Assembly: GCF_900104085.1 (NCBI RefSeq)
Contig: NZ_FNLD01000003.1
Location: forward strand, 741,001-805,000
Source of the DNA: Pseudoxanthomonas sp. CF125
Lineage (GTDB): Bacteria; Pseudomonadota; Gammaproteobacteria; Xanthomonadales; Xanthomonadaceae
Length of the DNA: 64,000 bases
Reading direction: 5' to 3'
Below are positions 26,508-34,361 of the stretch, one piece after another. Below the pieces are notes generated by a model. It worked only from the letters and a program-made list of their open reading frames with translations, did no database searches and had not been told where the DNA came from. A program made the position numbers and the translations under genes. The stretch's first letter is position 1. Each line of letters begins with the position of its first letter.

Positions 26508-27770
26508 TCATCCTCTCAGTCGCGGCAACCCATGCTCGTCGCGTTCTTCGACCACAGCTTCGTCGAAGATCTTCTGTTTGAGATCGCGCCCGGGCAATTC
26601 GGTAGCAGCCACGCCGCGCGTGGCGCCCAGCGCATTGGCATAGCTGCGTCGCGCAAGTTCCTCCTGGCCAGCGGCGGCGAAACCGTGGCCCAGCTCCTCC
26701 CAGGCTTCGGCGCTGGCGCCCTGGGCCAGCGCGCGATGCAGGAACTCCTGCGCCTGCGGCCATTGCCCCTGCAGTCGCGCCAGTTGCGCCAGGGTCACCA
26801 GCAGCGCCGGGCTGTCGGGATGGGTCTGCAGCCAGCGCTGCGCACTGGCGCGGCGCGAATCCAGTTTGCCGATCGGCAGGCGGCCATATAGCGCTACCAG
26901 CGATTCGTCCCAGCGCGCATCGATGGCTTGCTCCAGGCTGCGTGCAGCCGCATCGTCCCAGCGCAGGCCGGCGGCGCGTTCGGCGTAGGCGGCGACGATG
27001 CCTGCGTCCGCGCGCAGCGGTTTGGGCAGGGTTTCCCAACGTTCGGCCAGCACATTGGCGTCGGCCGATTCGCGCATCGCCTTGGCCGCAAGCTGCGCTT
27101 CCAACAGCGAATATTCCGGCAGCGACAGCGCCTGCTGCTGCTTGAGCGGTCCCAGCATTCCATAGGCTTCGCCGGCGCGGCCCAGTTCGGCCAGCGCCTG
27201 CGCGCGCAACATCAGTCCGCGCGGTGGCAAGGGTTGCGCTGCGGCGGAGTCGAGTGCGGCCAACGCTTGCGAAGGATCCTGCCGCGACAGAGCCCGATCG
27301 GCGACCGCCAACGCATGCGCACGGGCGCTGCGTTCGGCCAACGCAGCCAGGTGCGCCTGCACAGCGGCTTCGTCGCCGCGCCCATCGGCCGCGCGCACCG
27401 CCGCGGTACGCGCGATGGTGCCGACTTCATCGTCTTCGGCGGCGAGCAGCAGCAGTTTTTCCGCACGCTGCCAGTGCCCGCCATGCAACGCCTCCAGGCC
27501 TTCGGTCAGCCGCGCGCGCGCCTGCTTGCGGCGATAACGGCCCCAGGCGCGGAACGGCAAGGTCAGCAGTTTCCAGCAGATCCACAACAGCAATACGCCC
27601 GCCGCCAGCGCCAGCAGCGCGCCGGGCAGGGTGGCGCTGAAATCGTAGCCGCCAGCGCGCACGACGACTTCGCCCAGATCGCGGGCGCCATCGCGGGCCA
27701 GCCATTGCGCGCCCAGCACGCCCGACAGGATCAACAGCAGCAGGACAATGGCGGTGCGGAATATTTTCAT
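26508..27770 (-). CDS. hemY: HemY, TPR membrane protein of the hem operon
   Basis: A 420-residue inner-membrane protein. Two N-terminal hydrophobic helices (FRTAIVLLLLILSGVLGAQWL and LLALAAGVLLLWICWKLL) precede TPR-like repeats such as EGLEALHGGHWQRAEKLL and LARLQGQWPQAQEFLHRALA. This is the HemY encoded downstream of hemD and hemX in gammaproteobacteria; it is not the Bacillus protoporphyrinogen oxidase that shares the name. Its role in haem synthesis is proposed as scaffolding. It overlaps hemX by four bases. Confidence 0.9.
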   Translation of the reverse strand: MKIFRTAIVLLLLILSGVLGAQWLARDGARDLGEVVVRAGGYDFSATLPGALLALAAGVLLLWICWKLLTLPFRAWGRYRRKQARARLTEGLEALHGGHWQRAEKLLLLAAEDDEVGTIARTAAVRAADGRGDEAAVQAHLAALAERSARAHALAVADRALSRQDPSQALAALDSAAAQPLPPRGLMLRAQALAELGRAGEAYGMLGPLKQQQALSLPEYSLLEAQLAAKAMRESADANVLAERWETLPKPLRADAGIVAAYAERAAGLRWDDAAARSLEQAIDARWDESLVALYGRLPIGKLDSRRASAQRWLQTHPDSPALLVTLAQLARLQGQWPQAQEFLHRALAQGASAEAWEELGHGFAAAGQEELARRSYANALGATRGVAATELPGRDLKQKIFDEAVVEERDEHGLPRLRG

Positions 27771-28801
27771 CGTTCGACCTTCGGAGTGGAGGGCGATGGC
27801 GTCGCGACGGCTTGCGGAAGCGGAAGCGAGTAGCCCGAGTTCCGCAATTGCCGCAGTTGCTGCAAGGTACTCCCCAACACCGGCAATGAAGGTTGCAGTA
27901 CGGCGGTGCGCAGGGTCTTCAATTCATCGTGGCGCTGCCGCAAGGCCGGCGAATCGGGCCACAGCTGCGGCAGCCATGCCTCCATGCGGACGACTGCGGC
28001 GCGGAAACCGACGGTATCGTCACGCTCCAGCGCCGCACGTGCCAGGGTCAGTTCGATCTGCAGGGCGGCTTGCCCGGCCGCGCGCTCGGTCGGCGCGATA
28101 ATCGTCTTGTTTTCAGTGCGCCGTACGTCCACCAAGGGGGAAAGCAGGCGCTGCCAGGCCGCCTGCTGACCCTCCGCGGCGGGGGCGCGGTCCGGAAGTT
28201 TTTTCAACCCGGCGGCGAAAGCGTCCAACCGCCGCGCAATGGCGGCGTGCGGGCCGTTGCCCAGCGTGTCCAGCGCGGCGCGCTCTTGCGCCAGCGCCTG
28301 GCGCAGGTTGAGCAGGCGCGGATCGTCGATTCCCTGCAATGCGCCATCGGCCAGGGTGTAGGCGCGACGGGCGCCGTCCAGGTCGTCGGCGATGGCCAGG
28401 CGCTGCTGGGCTTGGCTCAACAGCAGCTCCACCTCGTCCAGGCGCAGGGCCTGGGCGCCGTGGCGGGTGGGATCGGCGAGTTTGGAAACGCTGTCTTCCA
28501 GCAACGCACCGCGCTGACTCAGGCCCAGCACCTCGTCGCGCAGCACGCGGTTGGTGGCGGCGGCATCGAGGATGCGCTGGGTCTGCGCACGCTGATCGCG
28601 GCGCAGGGCGTCGATGCGCTGCTCCAGCGCGCCGATGCGTTGCTCGCTCTCCGCTGCGTTGGCCCGCATGCGGGCTTCGCGCGCCTGCCACATCGCCCAG
28701 CCGCGCCAACCCAGCAGGCCCAGCAACAGCAGCGCCAGCAGCAGCACGATCAACCCAGTGCGGCCGCGCTTGGGGGTGGAGGAGGTTGTTTCTTCGGTCA
28801 C
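27767..28801 (-). CDS. hemX: HemX, uroporphyrinogen-operon membrane protein
   Basis: A 344-residue protein with a short cytosolic N-terminus, one membrane helix (GLIVLLLALLLLGLLGWRGW) and a long periplasmic region. The region after the helix is coiled-coil-prone (EARMRANAAESEQRIGALEQ). The sequence corresponds to HemX, often annotated as uroporphyrinogen-III C-methyltransferase although it lacks the methyltransferase domain. It lies 43 bases after hemD and overlaps hemY, so hemD-hemX-hemY is one operon. Confidence 0.9.
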   Translation of the reverse strand: MTEETTSSTPKRGRTGLIVLLLALLLLGLLGWRGWAMWQAREARMRANAAESEQRIGALEQRIDALRRDQRAQTQRILDAAATNRVLRDEVLGLSQRGALLEDSVSKLADPTRHGAQALRLDEVELLLSQAQQRLAIADDLDGARRAYTLADGALQGIDDPRLLNLRQALAQERAALDTLGNGPHAAIARRLDAFAAGLKKLPDRAPAAEGQQAAWQRLLSPLVDVRRTENKTIIAPTERAAGQAALQIELTLARAALERDDTVGFRAAVVRMEAWLPQLWPDSPALRQRHDELKTLRTAVLQPSLPVLGSTLQQLRQLRNSGYSLPLPQAVATPSPSTPKVER

Positions 28802-28844
28802 ACCAGCGTCCTTGTCAACACGCAGTCATATTGCAATGCGAATG

Positions 28845-29603
28845 CTAACGGAAGCGGCGCGCCATGGCGGCAATCAGTTGCCCCGGTAACGGACCCTTCG
28901 CCAGCTCCACTTCAGCAAAGCCGGCATCGCGGGCGAACTGTTGCAAGCGCGCGCTGGCCGCCACCACCGGCTGGCTCCGAAGCTGCAACAGCAGATCGGC
29001 CGGCGCGCTGTCCAACAGCTGTTTCAAGGCCCCGCTGCTGCTCAGCGCCAGTGCGGCCGGTGCATCCAGCGTGCGCAGCTTGCGCAGCGCATGGGCCGAC
29101 AGCGCGATCGGTTGGCGCGTGTAGACGTTGGCGCGCAAGACTTCGGCGCCGCGCTGGCGTAACGCCGGTAACAGAGTTTCGCGACCTTCTGGCGCGGTCA
29201 CCAATCCGACCCGGGTTCCGGCCAGCGCCTGCAACGAAGGCAACGCCAGCAGTCCCTCACTGTCCATGCGCGAGGGGAAAACGATCTCATCGATCCCGGC
29301 TTTGCGCAGCGCGGCCGCGGTGCCGCCGCCGACCGCGATCCAGATCTGGCCAGATTCTCGCGCCAGCGGCCGCAGCGCGGCCGCGGCGCGCACGGCGTTG
29401 GGGCTGGTGAAGAGAATGCGCGGCGCCGACAAGGCCAGCGCCAGCGCCTGGCGCGTCCCATCGTCGTCGCGCTTAACCACGCGCCACGGAGACAAGGCGA
29501 TCAGCCGCGCGCCCTGTGCGGCGGCGGCGCGGCGCAACGCCGCGTGCCCGCCCTGCGGACGCAGCGAGATGACGTACCATCCGGGCGGTTCGGCGAAAGC
29601 CAT
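28845..29603 (-). CDS. hemD: Uroporphyrinogen-III synthase
   Basis: A 252-residue enzyme that closes hydroxymethylbilane to uroporphyrinogen III in haem synthesis. Family marks are ILFTSPNAVRAA, IWIAVGGGTAAALRKAGID and LALSSSGALKQLLD, spread over the two-domain fold. Unlike E. coli hemCDXY, hemC is not upstream; the next gene upstream runs the other way. The hemD start codon (29601-29603 on the minus strand) touches a possible start of the divergent thioesterase, so the hemD promoter must lie within that gene. Confidence 0.9.
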   Translation of the reverse strand: MAFAEPPGWYVISLRPQGGHAALRRAAAAQGARLIALSPWRVVKRDDDGTRQALALALSAPRILFTSPNAVRAAAALRPLARESGQIWIAVGGGTAAALRKAGIDEIVFPSRMDSEGLLALPSLQALAGTRVGLVTAPEGRETLLPALRQRGAEVLRANVYTRQPIALSAHALRKLRTLDAPAALALSSSGALKQLLDSAPADLLLQLRSQPVVAASARLQQFARDAGFAEVELAKGPLPGQLIAAMARRFR

Positions 29604-29619
29604 GGGTGGATCATCTCAG

Positions 29620-30117
29620 ATGGATGCGGTTTTGAAGAATTCGGCTTTGGAACAGGCAGCTACGCGCGAATCGGCTCTGGAGGCGCTGCGCGTCTATACC
29701 CGTGAACTGGTGCCGCTCGCTGCGATGCAGGTGCGCGTTGCCGGATACGACGGTTTGCGCCTGCACATGGACGCGCCGCTTGCGGTCAACATGAACGACA
29801 AGGGCAGCGCGTTCGGCGGCAGCATGACTTCGCTGATGACTTACGCCGGCTGGGGGTTGGTGACACTGCAGCTGCACCAGGCGGGACTGCGGGCCGACGT
29901 TTTCGTCGCCGACAGCGCCGTGCGCTATCGAAAGCCGCTGTACGCGGATCTGCATGCCGAGGCAGAACTTGCGCCAGAGGAGTCGTGGGCGCCGTTCCTG
30001 GGAACCCTGGCCCAGCGTGGCCGCGCCCGCATCCAGTTGCAGGCGCGGATCGCCGGGCCTGAAGGCGAGGTCATGGCCGACCTGAGCGGCCGCTACGTGG
30101 CCATCGCGAAAGGTTAG
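29620..30117 (+). CDS. Thioesterase-like hotdog protein (YiiD C-terminal type)
   Basis: A 165-residue protein. NDKGSAFGGSMTSLMTYAGW is the signature of the thioesterase domain at the C-terminus of E. coli YiiD, here standing alone, and VADSAVRYRKPLYADLHAEA follows. The substrate is unknown. The ATG at 29620 gives MDAVLKNS; an in-frame ATG at 29602 would add six residues and would overlap the complementary hemD start codon. Confidence 0.78.
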   Translation: MDAVLKNSALEQAATRESALEALRVYTRELVPLAAMQVRVAGYDGLRLHMDAPLAVNMNDKGSAFGGSMTSLMTYAGWGLVTLQLHQAGLRADVFVADSAVRYRKPLYADLHAEAELAPEESWAPFLGTLAQRGRARIQLQARIAGPEGEVMADLSGRYVAIAKG

Positions 30118-30148
30118 GATGCAGCGCTGGGGAACCGAGAGGCTGGAT

Positions 30149-30577
30149 ATGCGCAAATGGCTCAACCTGTTGGCGGTGCTGCTGCTGGCGCTGATGGTCG
30201 TAGCGCCCGCCGGCGCTCAAGGCAAACGCAAGAAGGGCAGCCAGCTCGAAGCGATGCAGCTGGCCTACGCCACGGCGATCCGCTGGGGCGAATTCGAAGA
30301 AGCCTGGCAGCTGGTGGATCCGGCCTACCGCAACGCGCATCCAATGACCGAACTGGCGTTCGAGCGCTACAAGCAGGTCGAGATCTCGGGCTATACCGAC
30401 AAGAACAGCTCCCTGTCCGAAGACGGCAACGTGCTGCGCAACGTGGAGCTGCGGGTGATCAACAAGCACACCATGGCCGAACGCACCCTGCGCTACCGCG
30501 AAGAATGGCGCTGGGACCCGGAAGCCAAGCGCTGGTGGCTGGCGGTGGGATTGCCCGATTTGTGGGACGGGGAATGA
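30149..30577 (+). CDS. Secreted hypothetical protein
   Basis: A 142-residue protein with a good signal peptide (MRKWLNLLAVLLLALMVVAP, cleavage after AGA) and a small basic mature domain (QGKRKKGSQLEAMQLAYATA) followed by a compact region with IRWGEFEEAWQLVDPAYR and a Trp-rich end (REEWRWDPEAKRWWLAVGL). I do not recognise a named family. The ATG at 30149 is chosen for the signal peptide; the frame also allows 30119. It follows the thioesterase gene closely. Confidence 0.72.
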   Translation: MRKWLNLLAVLLLALMVVAPAGAQGKRKKGSQLEAMQLAYATAIRWGEFEEAWQLVDPAYRNAHPMTELAFERYKQVEISGYTDKNSSLSEDGNVLRNVELRVINKHTMAERTLRYREEWRWDPEAKRWWLAVGLPDLWDGE

Positions 30578-30580
30578 ATT

Positions 30581-30611
30581 AGGGATTCGGGATTCGGGAT
30601 TCGGGATTCGC
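30581..30611. repeat. Short tandem repeat, GGGATTC units
   Basis: Four head-to-tail copies of GGATTCG follow the stop of the preceding gene (AGGGATTCGGGATTCGGGAT...). A weak complementary copy (AATCCGTAATCCCC) lies at about 30635-30655, so this may be a decayed inverted-repeat element. Confidence 0.8.
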
Positions 30612-30696
30612 AAGAGCCAAGCCGGCCTCCCCCAATCCGTAATCCCCTATCCCCGCTTGTGCGACAATCGCGGCCCGTTTTGCAGCTGCCCATACC

Positions 30697-31131
30697 GTGA
30701 ACTTCGAACAACTGCAGGCCTTCGCCAGCTCCTCCCCCCTGTTGTCGCTGGCCCTGGTCGGACTGACCCTGGCCATCATCGTCACCGAGATCGCCCGCCT
30801 GTTCCGCGGCTACAAGGCGCTGCGTCCGGCCGAGCTGACCGGCCTGATCAACCGCGACAACGCCCTGGTGGTGGACTTGTCGGCCAGCGCCGACTTCGAA
30901 AAAGGCCATATTGCCGGCAGCCGCAACATCGCCCCCAGCCAGTTCGACCCGGAGAACAAGCTGCTCGCCGCCGCCAAGCAACTGCCGGTGGTGGTGGTAT
31001 GCCGCAACGGGCAGGCTTCGGCCGCGGCGGCCAAGCGCCTGAAGAAAGCGGGTTTCGAGCAGGTGTATTGGCTGGATGGCGGCGTCGCCGCCTGGCAGCA
31101 GGCCGACCTGCCGCTGGTCAAGGGCCGCTGA
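30697..31131 (+). CDS. Membrane-anchored rhodanese-like protein
   Basis: A 144-residue protein with an N-terminal membrane helix ([21 protein letters not shown]) and a single rhodanese domain: [22 protein letters not shown], then the active-site loop [10 protein letters not shown] with the catalytic Cys, and [12 protein letters not shown]. It matches E. coli YibN in layout and in its position before secB and gpsA. The start is a GTG (30697). The sulfur acceptor is unknown. Confidence 0.88.
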   Translation: MNFEQLQAFASSSPLLSLALVGLTLAIIVTEIARLFRGYKALRPAELTGLINRDNALVVDLSASADFEKGHIAGSRNIAPSQFDPENKLLAAAKQLPVVVVCRNGQASAAAAKRLKKAGFEQVYWLDGGVAAWQQADLPLVKGR

Positions 31132-31148
31132 GCCTGCGCTTTCTCGCG

Positions 31149-31172
31149 GCCGGCCCTTGAAGCCGGGCCGGC
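31149..31172 (+). terminator. Hairpin between rhodanese and secB genes
   Basis: GCCGGCCC (31149-31156) pairs with GGGCCGGC (31165-31172). There is no T run, so termination is uncertain. GATAAT about 20 bases on (31190-31195) is a possible -10 element for secB. Confidence 0.45.
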
Positions 31173-31258
31173 ACGTCGCCATCCCATGCGATAATTCCTC
31201 TCTTTCGCGCCACCTTCTTCCACCCAGATTTTCCCATACAGATCCACGGAGTACGTTC

Positions 31259-31774
31259 ATGTCCGACGAAACCACCAACGGCGCCATCGCGCCCGCCGAT
31301 GCCAACACTCCCGCCTTCACCGTGGAGAAGATCTACGTCAAGGACGTGTCCTTCGAAGTGCCCGGCGCGCCCGCGATCTACAGCGAGAACGTGCAGCCGG
31401 AGCTGCAGCTCAACCTCAACCAGCGCGTGCAGCGCCTGAACGAGAACGCCTTCGAAGTCGTGCTGGGCGTGACCCTGACCTGCAAGGCCGGCGACAAGGT
31501 CGCCTACGTGGCCGAAGTGCAGCAAGCCGGCGTGTTCGGTCTGGTCGGCCTGGAGCCGCAGGCGGTCGATGGCCTGCTCGGCACCCAGTGCCCGAACATC
31601 CTGTTCCCGTACATTCGCCAGCTGCTCAGCGACCTGATCCAGGCCGGCGGCTTCCCGCCGTTCTTCCTGCAGCCGATCAACTTCGACGGCCTGTACGCGG
31701 AAACCCTGCGCCAGCGTGCTGCGCAAGGCGAAGGCGGCGAACTGGCCAACACCGAGCCGGCCGGCAACGCCTGA
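31259..31774 (+). CDS. secB: Protein-export chaperone SecB
   Basis: A 171-residue cytosolic chaperone that keeps preproteins unfolded for SecA. Typical segments are [59 protein letters not shown] and [18 protein letters not shown]. The ATG at 31259 gives the N-terminal acidic tail usual in SecB. A hairpin with GTTGTTTCC follows the gene. Confidence 0.96.
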   Translation: MSDETTNGAIAPADANTPAFTVEKIYVKDVSFEVPGAPAIYSENVQPELQLNLNQRVQRLNENAFEVVLGVTLTCKAGDKVAYVAEVQQAGVFGLVGLEPQAVDGLLGTQCPNILFPYIRQLLSDLIQAGGFPPFFLQPINFDGLYAETLRQRAAQGEGGELANTEPAGNA

Positions 31775-31825
31775 TCCTCGCAAGACCCGATCCTGTGGTT
31801 GAATCGCTGCGGTAAGCAGCGATCT

Positions 31826-31854
31826 GGCGGGCCGTGAACGGCCCGCCGTTGTTT
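31826..31854 (+). terminator. Terminator between secB and gpsA
   Basis: GGCGGGCC (31826-31833) pairs with GGCCCGCC (31840-31847) around GTGAAC, followed by GTTGTTT. A second stem, TCGCTGC/GCAGCGA, lies just before it (31804-31822). The gpsA ribosome binding site begins a few bases later. Confidence 0.6.
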
Positions 31855-31868
31855 CCAGGAGCGACAGC

Positions 31869-32894
31869 TTGGCCGAATCCTTGAAAATCGCAGTACTGGG
31901 CGCAGGCTCCTGGGGCACCGCGCTGGCCGCGCTGATGGCGCGGCATGGTCACGCCGTGACCCTGTGGGGCCGCGATGCGCAAGCCGCCTCGGTCATCGAC
32001 CAGGCGCACGAAAACGTCCGCTATCTTCCCGGCATTCCGCTGCCGGACACCCTGCGCGCCACCACCGATCTGGCCGCCGCCCTGCACCAGGCCGATCTGG
32101 TGTTGGTGGTAGTGCCTTCGCACGCGTTCACCGAAACCTTGCGCCTGCTGGCGCCATTGCGCCCACCTGCCGCCGGCGTGGCCTGGGCGACTAAAGGATT
32201 CGAAACCGGTTCGGGGCGATTCCTGCACGAAGTGGCCGAAGACATCCTGGGCCCGGCGGTGCCGCTGGCCGTGGTCACCGGTCCGTCCTTCGCCAAGGAA
32301 GTGGCGATGGGCCTGCCCACTGCGGTGACCGTGCACGGCAGCAATGCCGAATTCGCCCAGCGCGTAGCCGACGTGTTGCACGGCCCCGCATTCCGCGCCT
32401 ATACCGGCGAGGACATGGTCGGCGCCGAGCTGGGCGGCGCCATGAAGAACGTGCTGGCGGTGGCCACCGGTGTGGCCGACGGCATGCAATTGGGCCTCAA
32501 TGCCCGTGCCGGCCTGATCACCCGCGGGCTCAATGAAATGCTGCGCCTGTCCGCGGCGATCGGAGCCAAGCCCGAGACCCTGATGGGTCTGGCCGGGCTG
32601 GGCGACCTGGTGCTGACCTGCACGGGCGATCTTTCCCGCAACCGTCGCCTTGGCTTGGCCCTGGGCCGCGGCCAATCGCTGGACGACGCGGTACGCGAGA
32701 TCGGCCAGGTGGTCGAATCGGTGCAGACCGCCGACGAAGTGATGCGCCAGGCCGACCGCCATGGCATCGATCTACCGATTTCCAGCGCCGTGCGCGCCGT
32801 GCTGCATGGCGATCTGGCCCCTGCCGCGGGTCTGCAGCAATTGCTGGCGCGCGAACAGAAACCCGAGTACCCGGAAACGCTGTTCAAGGATTGA
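31869..32894 (+). CDS. gpsA: Glycerol-3-phosphate dehydrogenase [NAD(P)+]
   Basis: A 341-residue cytosolic enzyme that reduces dihydroxyacetone phosphate to sn-glycerol-3-phosphate for phospholipid synthesis. The Rossmann motif [19 protein letters not shown] is at the N-terminus, and [52 protein letters not shown] and [20 protein letters not shown] follow. The start is a TTG at 31869, supported by AGGAG seven bases upstream; no ATG gives a complete Rossmann fold. Confidence 0.95.
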   Translation: MAESLKIAVLGAGSWGTALAALMARHGHAVTLWGRDAQAASVIDQAHENVRYLPGIPLPDTLRATTDLAAALHQADLVLVVVPSHAFTETLRLLAPLRPPAAGVAWATKGFETGSGRFLHEVAEDILGPAVPLAVVTGPSFAKEVAMGLPTAVTVHGSNAEFAQRVADVLHGPAFRAYTGEDMVGAELGGAMKNVLAVATGVADGMQLGLNARAGLITRGLNEMLRLSAAIGAKPETLMGLAGLGDLVLTCTGDLSRNRRLGLALGRGQSLDDAVREIGQVVESVQTADEVMRQADRHGIDLPISSAVRAVLHGDLAPAAGLQQLLAREQKPEYPETLFKD

Positions 32895-32966
32895 AGTTGG
32901 TAATCCAGGATGCGCGCGCCAATTGAGGCGAGCCGTGAAGAACTGGGTAGGCGCGGGAATCGCTTT

Positions 32967-33081
32967 GCCCCCTTTGTAAAAGGGGGCTATGGGGGATTTG
33001 CTCTTCGCGCCAAAAGCAAATCCCCCTCGGTCCCCCTTTTGACCAGCCATTCGGCTGTTGAAAAGCGCCTCAAAGGGGGAG
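32967..33081. repeat. Long inverted repeat with a 30-nt insertion in its right arm
   Basis: The left arm (32967-33005) resembles the arm at 3295-3333. The right arm (33015-33040 plus 33071-33081) is interrupted by the 30-nt block at 33041-33070, which falls in the loop of the arm's own CCCCCTTTT...AAAGGGGG hairpin. The remainder of the 32895-33318 gap contains the ax21 terminator and nothing else that I recognise. Confidence 0.8.
33041..33070 (+). repeat. 30-nt dispersed insert, copy B
   Basis: It starts GACCAGCCATTCGGCTGTTG and ends GAAAAGCGCCT, one base different from copy A at 14427-14456. In the minus direction both copies read ALFNSRMAG when translated in one frame, though neither is likely to be coding. 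Confidence 0.8.
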
Positions 33082-33191
33082 GAAAAGCAGGCGGTCTCGC
33101 GGCGCCAGGCTGCTTGCATTGCGGATACCGCGATGTCCGAGGCTCGGCGTAGCACCAGCCGGCGAGCCTGCTCAACCTCGGTGCGAGAAAC

Positions 33192-33218
33192 AAAAAAAGC
33201 CCGGCACTAGGCCGGGCT
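33192..33218 (-). terminator. Rho-independent terminator of ax21
   Basis: AGCCCGGC-ACTAG-GCCGGGCT is a perfect 8-bp stem (33198-33218). On the minus strand it is followed by seven T residues (AAAAAAA at 33192-33198 on the plus strand), about 100 bases after the ax21 stop. Confidence 0.88.
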
Positions 33219-33318
33219 CAGGGTGCGACGCGGAGAGAGAGGGACGCGTCGCGTTACGCGTTGATGGAGTGATACCAGAACAAAGGTAGCTCCATGTGAA
33301 GCAACTGCAAGCAAAGCA

Positions 33319-33909
33319 TTACCAGGTGAAGCGCGGACCGACGAACCACTGGGTGTCGTTGTCGGCGAACTTCACATCGGCCGACAGGCCCCAGTTCTGG
33401 TTGAACTTGGCCTGCGCGCCCAGGCGGCCGTAGAAATCGCCGTCGTAGTCGCTGCCGTCTTCGTAGCCGGCCATGGCGTAGCCTTCCAGGTGCGGGGTCA
33501 TCGCACCGCGGATGCCCACTTCGGCGCTGTAGCCATCCAGGTCGTCGCCGGGAAAGCGCACGTCGCCGACGGTGAAGTCGTCGCCCTTGAACTTTTCATA
33601 GGCCACGCGGGTGACCAGATCCATGCGCTGCGAAATCTCGTGGTTGTAGCCCAGGCCCACGCGCCACTGGTCGTAGCCGTAGTTCACATCCTTCAGATCC
33701 TGGTTGTTGTAACCGGCGAAGAGATGGAAGTTGGGTGCGATGGCGACCGAGCCGTTGAGGCCCCAGCCGTCGGAATCCGGCGAATCCTTCAGATTGGTGG
33801 CGCTATAGCCGCCTTCGACATAGTTGTACGACACGCCCTCTGCAGCCGAAGCGGCGGCGCTCAAGGTGAGCGCGGACAGGAGCGAAAGAGCAAGCAAGGA
33901 CTTCTTCAT
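33319..33909 (-). CDS. ax21: Ax21-family outer-membrane beta-barrel protein
   Basis: A 196-residue outer-membrane protein. The signal peptide MKKSLLALSLLSALTLSAAA is cleaved around ASA/AEG. The mature start EGVSYNYVEGGYSATN is typical of the Xanthomonas Ax21/Omp family, and alternating strands (HLFAGYNNQDLKDV, WRVGLGYNHEISQRMDLVTR) lead to a C-terminal VGPRFTW with the aromatic end recognised by the BAM complex. Early reports linking Ax21 to quorum sensing were withdrawn, so I annotate only the barrel. The frame is open upstream to 34032, but the signal peptide fixes the start at 33909. Confidence 0.88.
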   Translation of the reverse strand: MKKSLLALSLLSALTLSAAASAAEGVSYNYVEGGYSATNLKDSPDSDGWGLNGSVAIAPNFHLFAGYNNQDLKDVNYGYDQWRVGLGYNHEISQRMDLVTRVAYEKFKGDDFTVGDVRFPGDDLDGYSAEVGIRGAMTPHLEGYAMAGYEDGSDYDGDFYGRLGAQAKFNQNWGLSADVKFADNDTQWFVGPRFTW

Positions 33910-34357
33910 TGCAATGAACCTCGGAGATTTATGGTTATTAGCCAGCGCTGGGGCGTGTGCCGTTCGCAGCCGGTGTGTGAAGTATCCGTAAAGCGCTGCA
34001 ATGCCCACTGAATACCAAACTGACCAGTGCATAAATTAAAAGGGTAGTGGCGGAACTTTCCGCGTTGAGCCAACTACGCGCCGTATCTCCAAATCCATCG
34101 GCGTCAGCAATTGCCGATCGAGTCGCGCGTCAATCGCTGATCGATGGACCACATCGGCCAAGACTCCTGGTCACATGACGATGCCGCTCATCGCAATAGT
34201 GTTGGCGATGTATCAGTTTGATGCATGCGATTGCAGTACTTCTCCCGGACGGATATACCTTCGCCTGTTGGCTGTCGCGTGTCCGCGCCGTCCGACGATA
34301 GTTCGCTCTCAACAGACGCACGGAGGAAGGAAGCATGGGTGTTCGGGACATAGGCGC
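33910..34357. other. Intergenic region between divergent ax21 and fucosidase genes
   Basis: This 448-base region holds no gene that I can support. It is relatively AT-rich near 34020-34050 (ATAAATTAAAAGGG) and near 34190-34215. GGAGGAAGGAA at 34322-34332 is a very strong ribosome binding site for the small reading frame at 34335. No xyl-box-like operator is seen. Confidence 0.5.
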
Positions 34358-34361
34358 ATGA
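34335..34361 (+). other. Possible 8-codon leader ORF overlapping the fucosidase start
   Basis: The strongest ribosome binding site here (GGAGGAAGGAA) precedes an ATG at 34335 that encodes MGVRDIGA and stops at 34359-34361. That stop overlaps the fucosidase ATG at 34358 (ATGA). It could couple translation of the fucosidase to the leader. Confidence 0.4.

Noticed and set aside
26508-27770. HemY as protoporphyrinogen oxidase
   Set aside because: There is no FAD-binding motif; two membrane helices plus TPR repeats fit the unrelated gammaproteobacterial HemY.
34175-34357. 61-residue N-terminal extension of the GH29 fucosidase
   Set aside because: It would bury the signal peptide; no ribosome binding site is seen before 34175.
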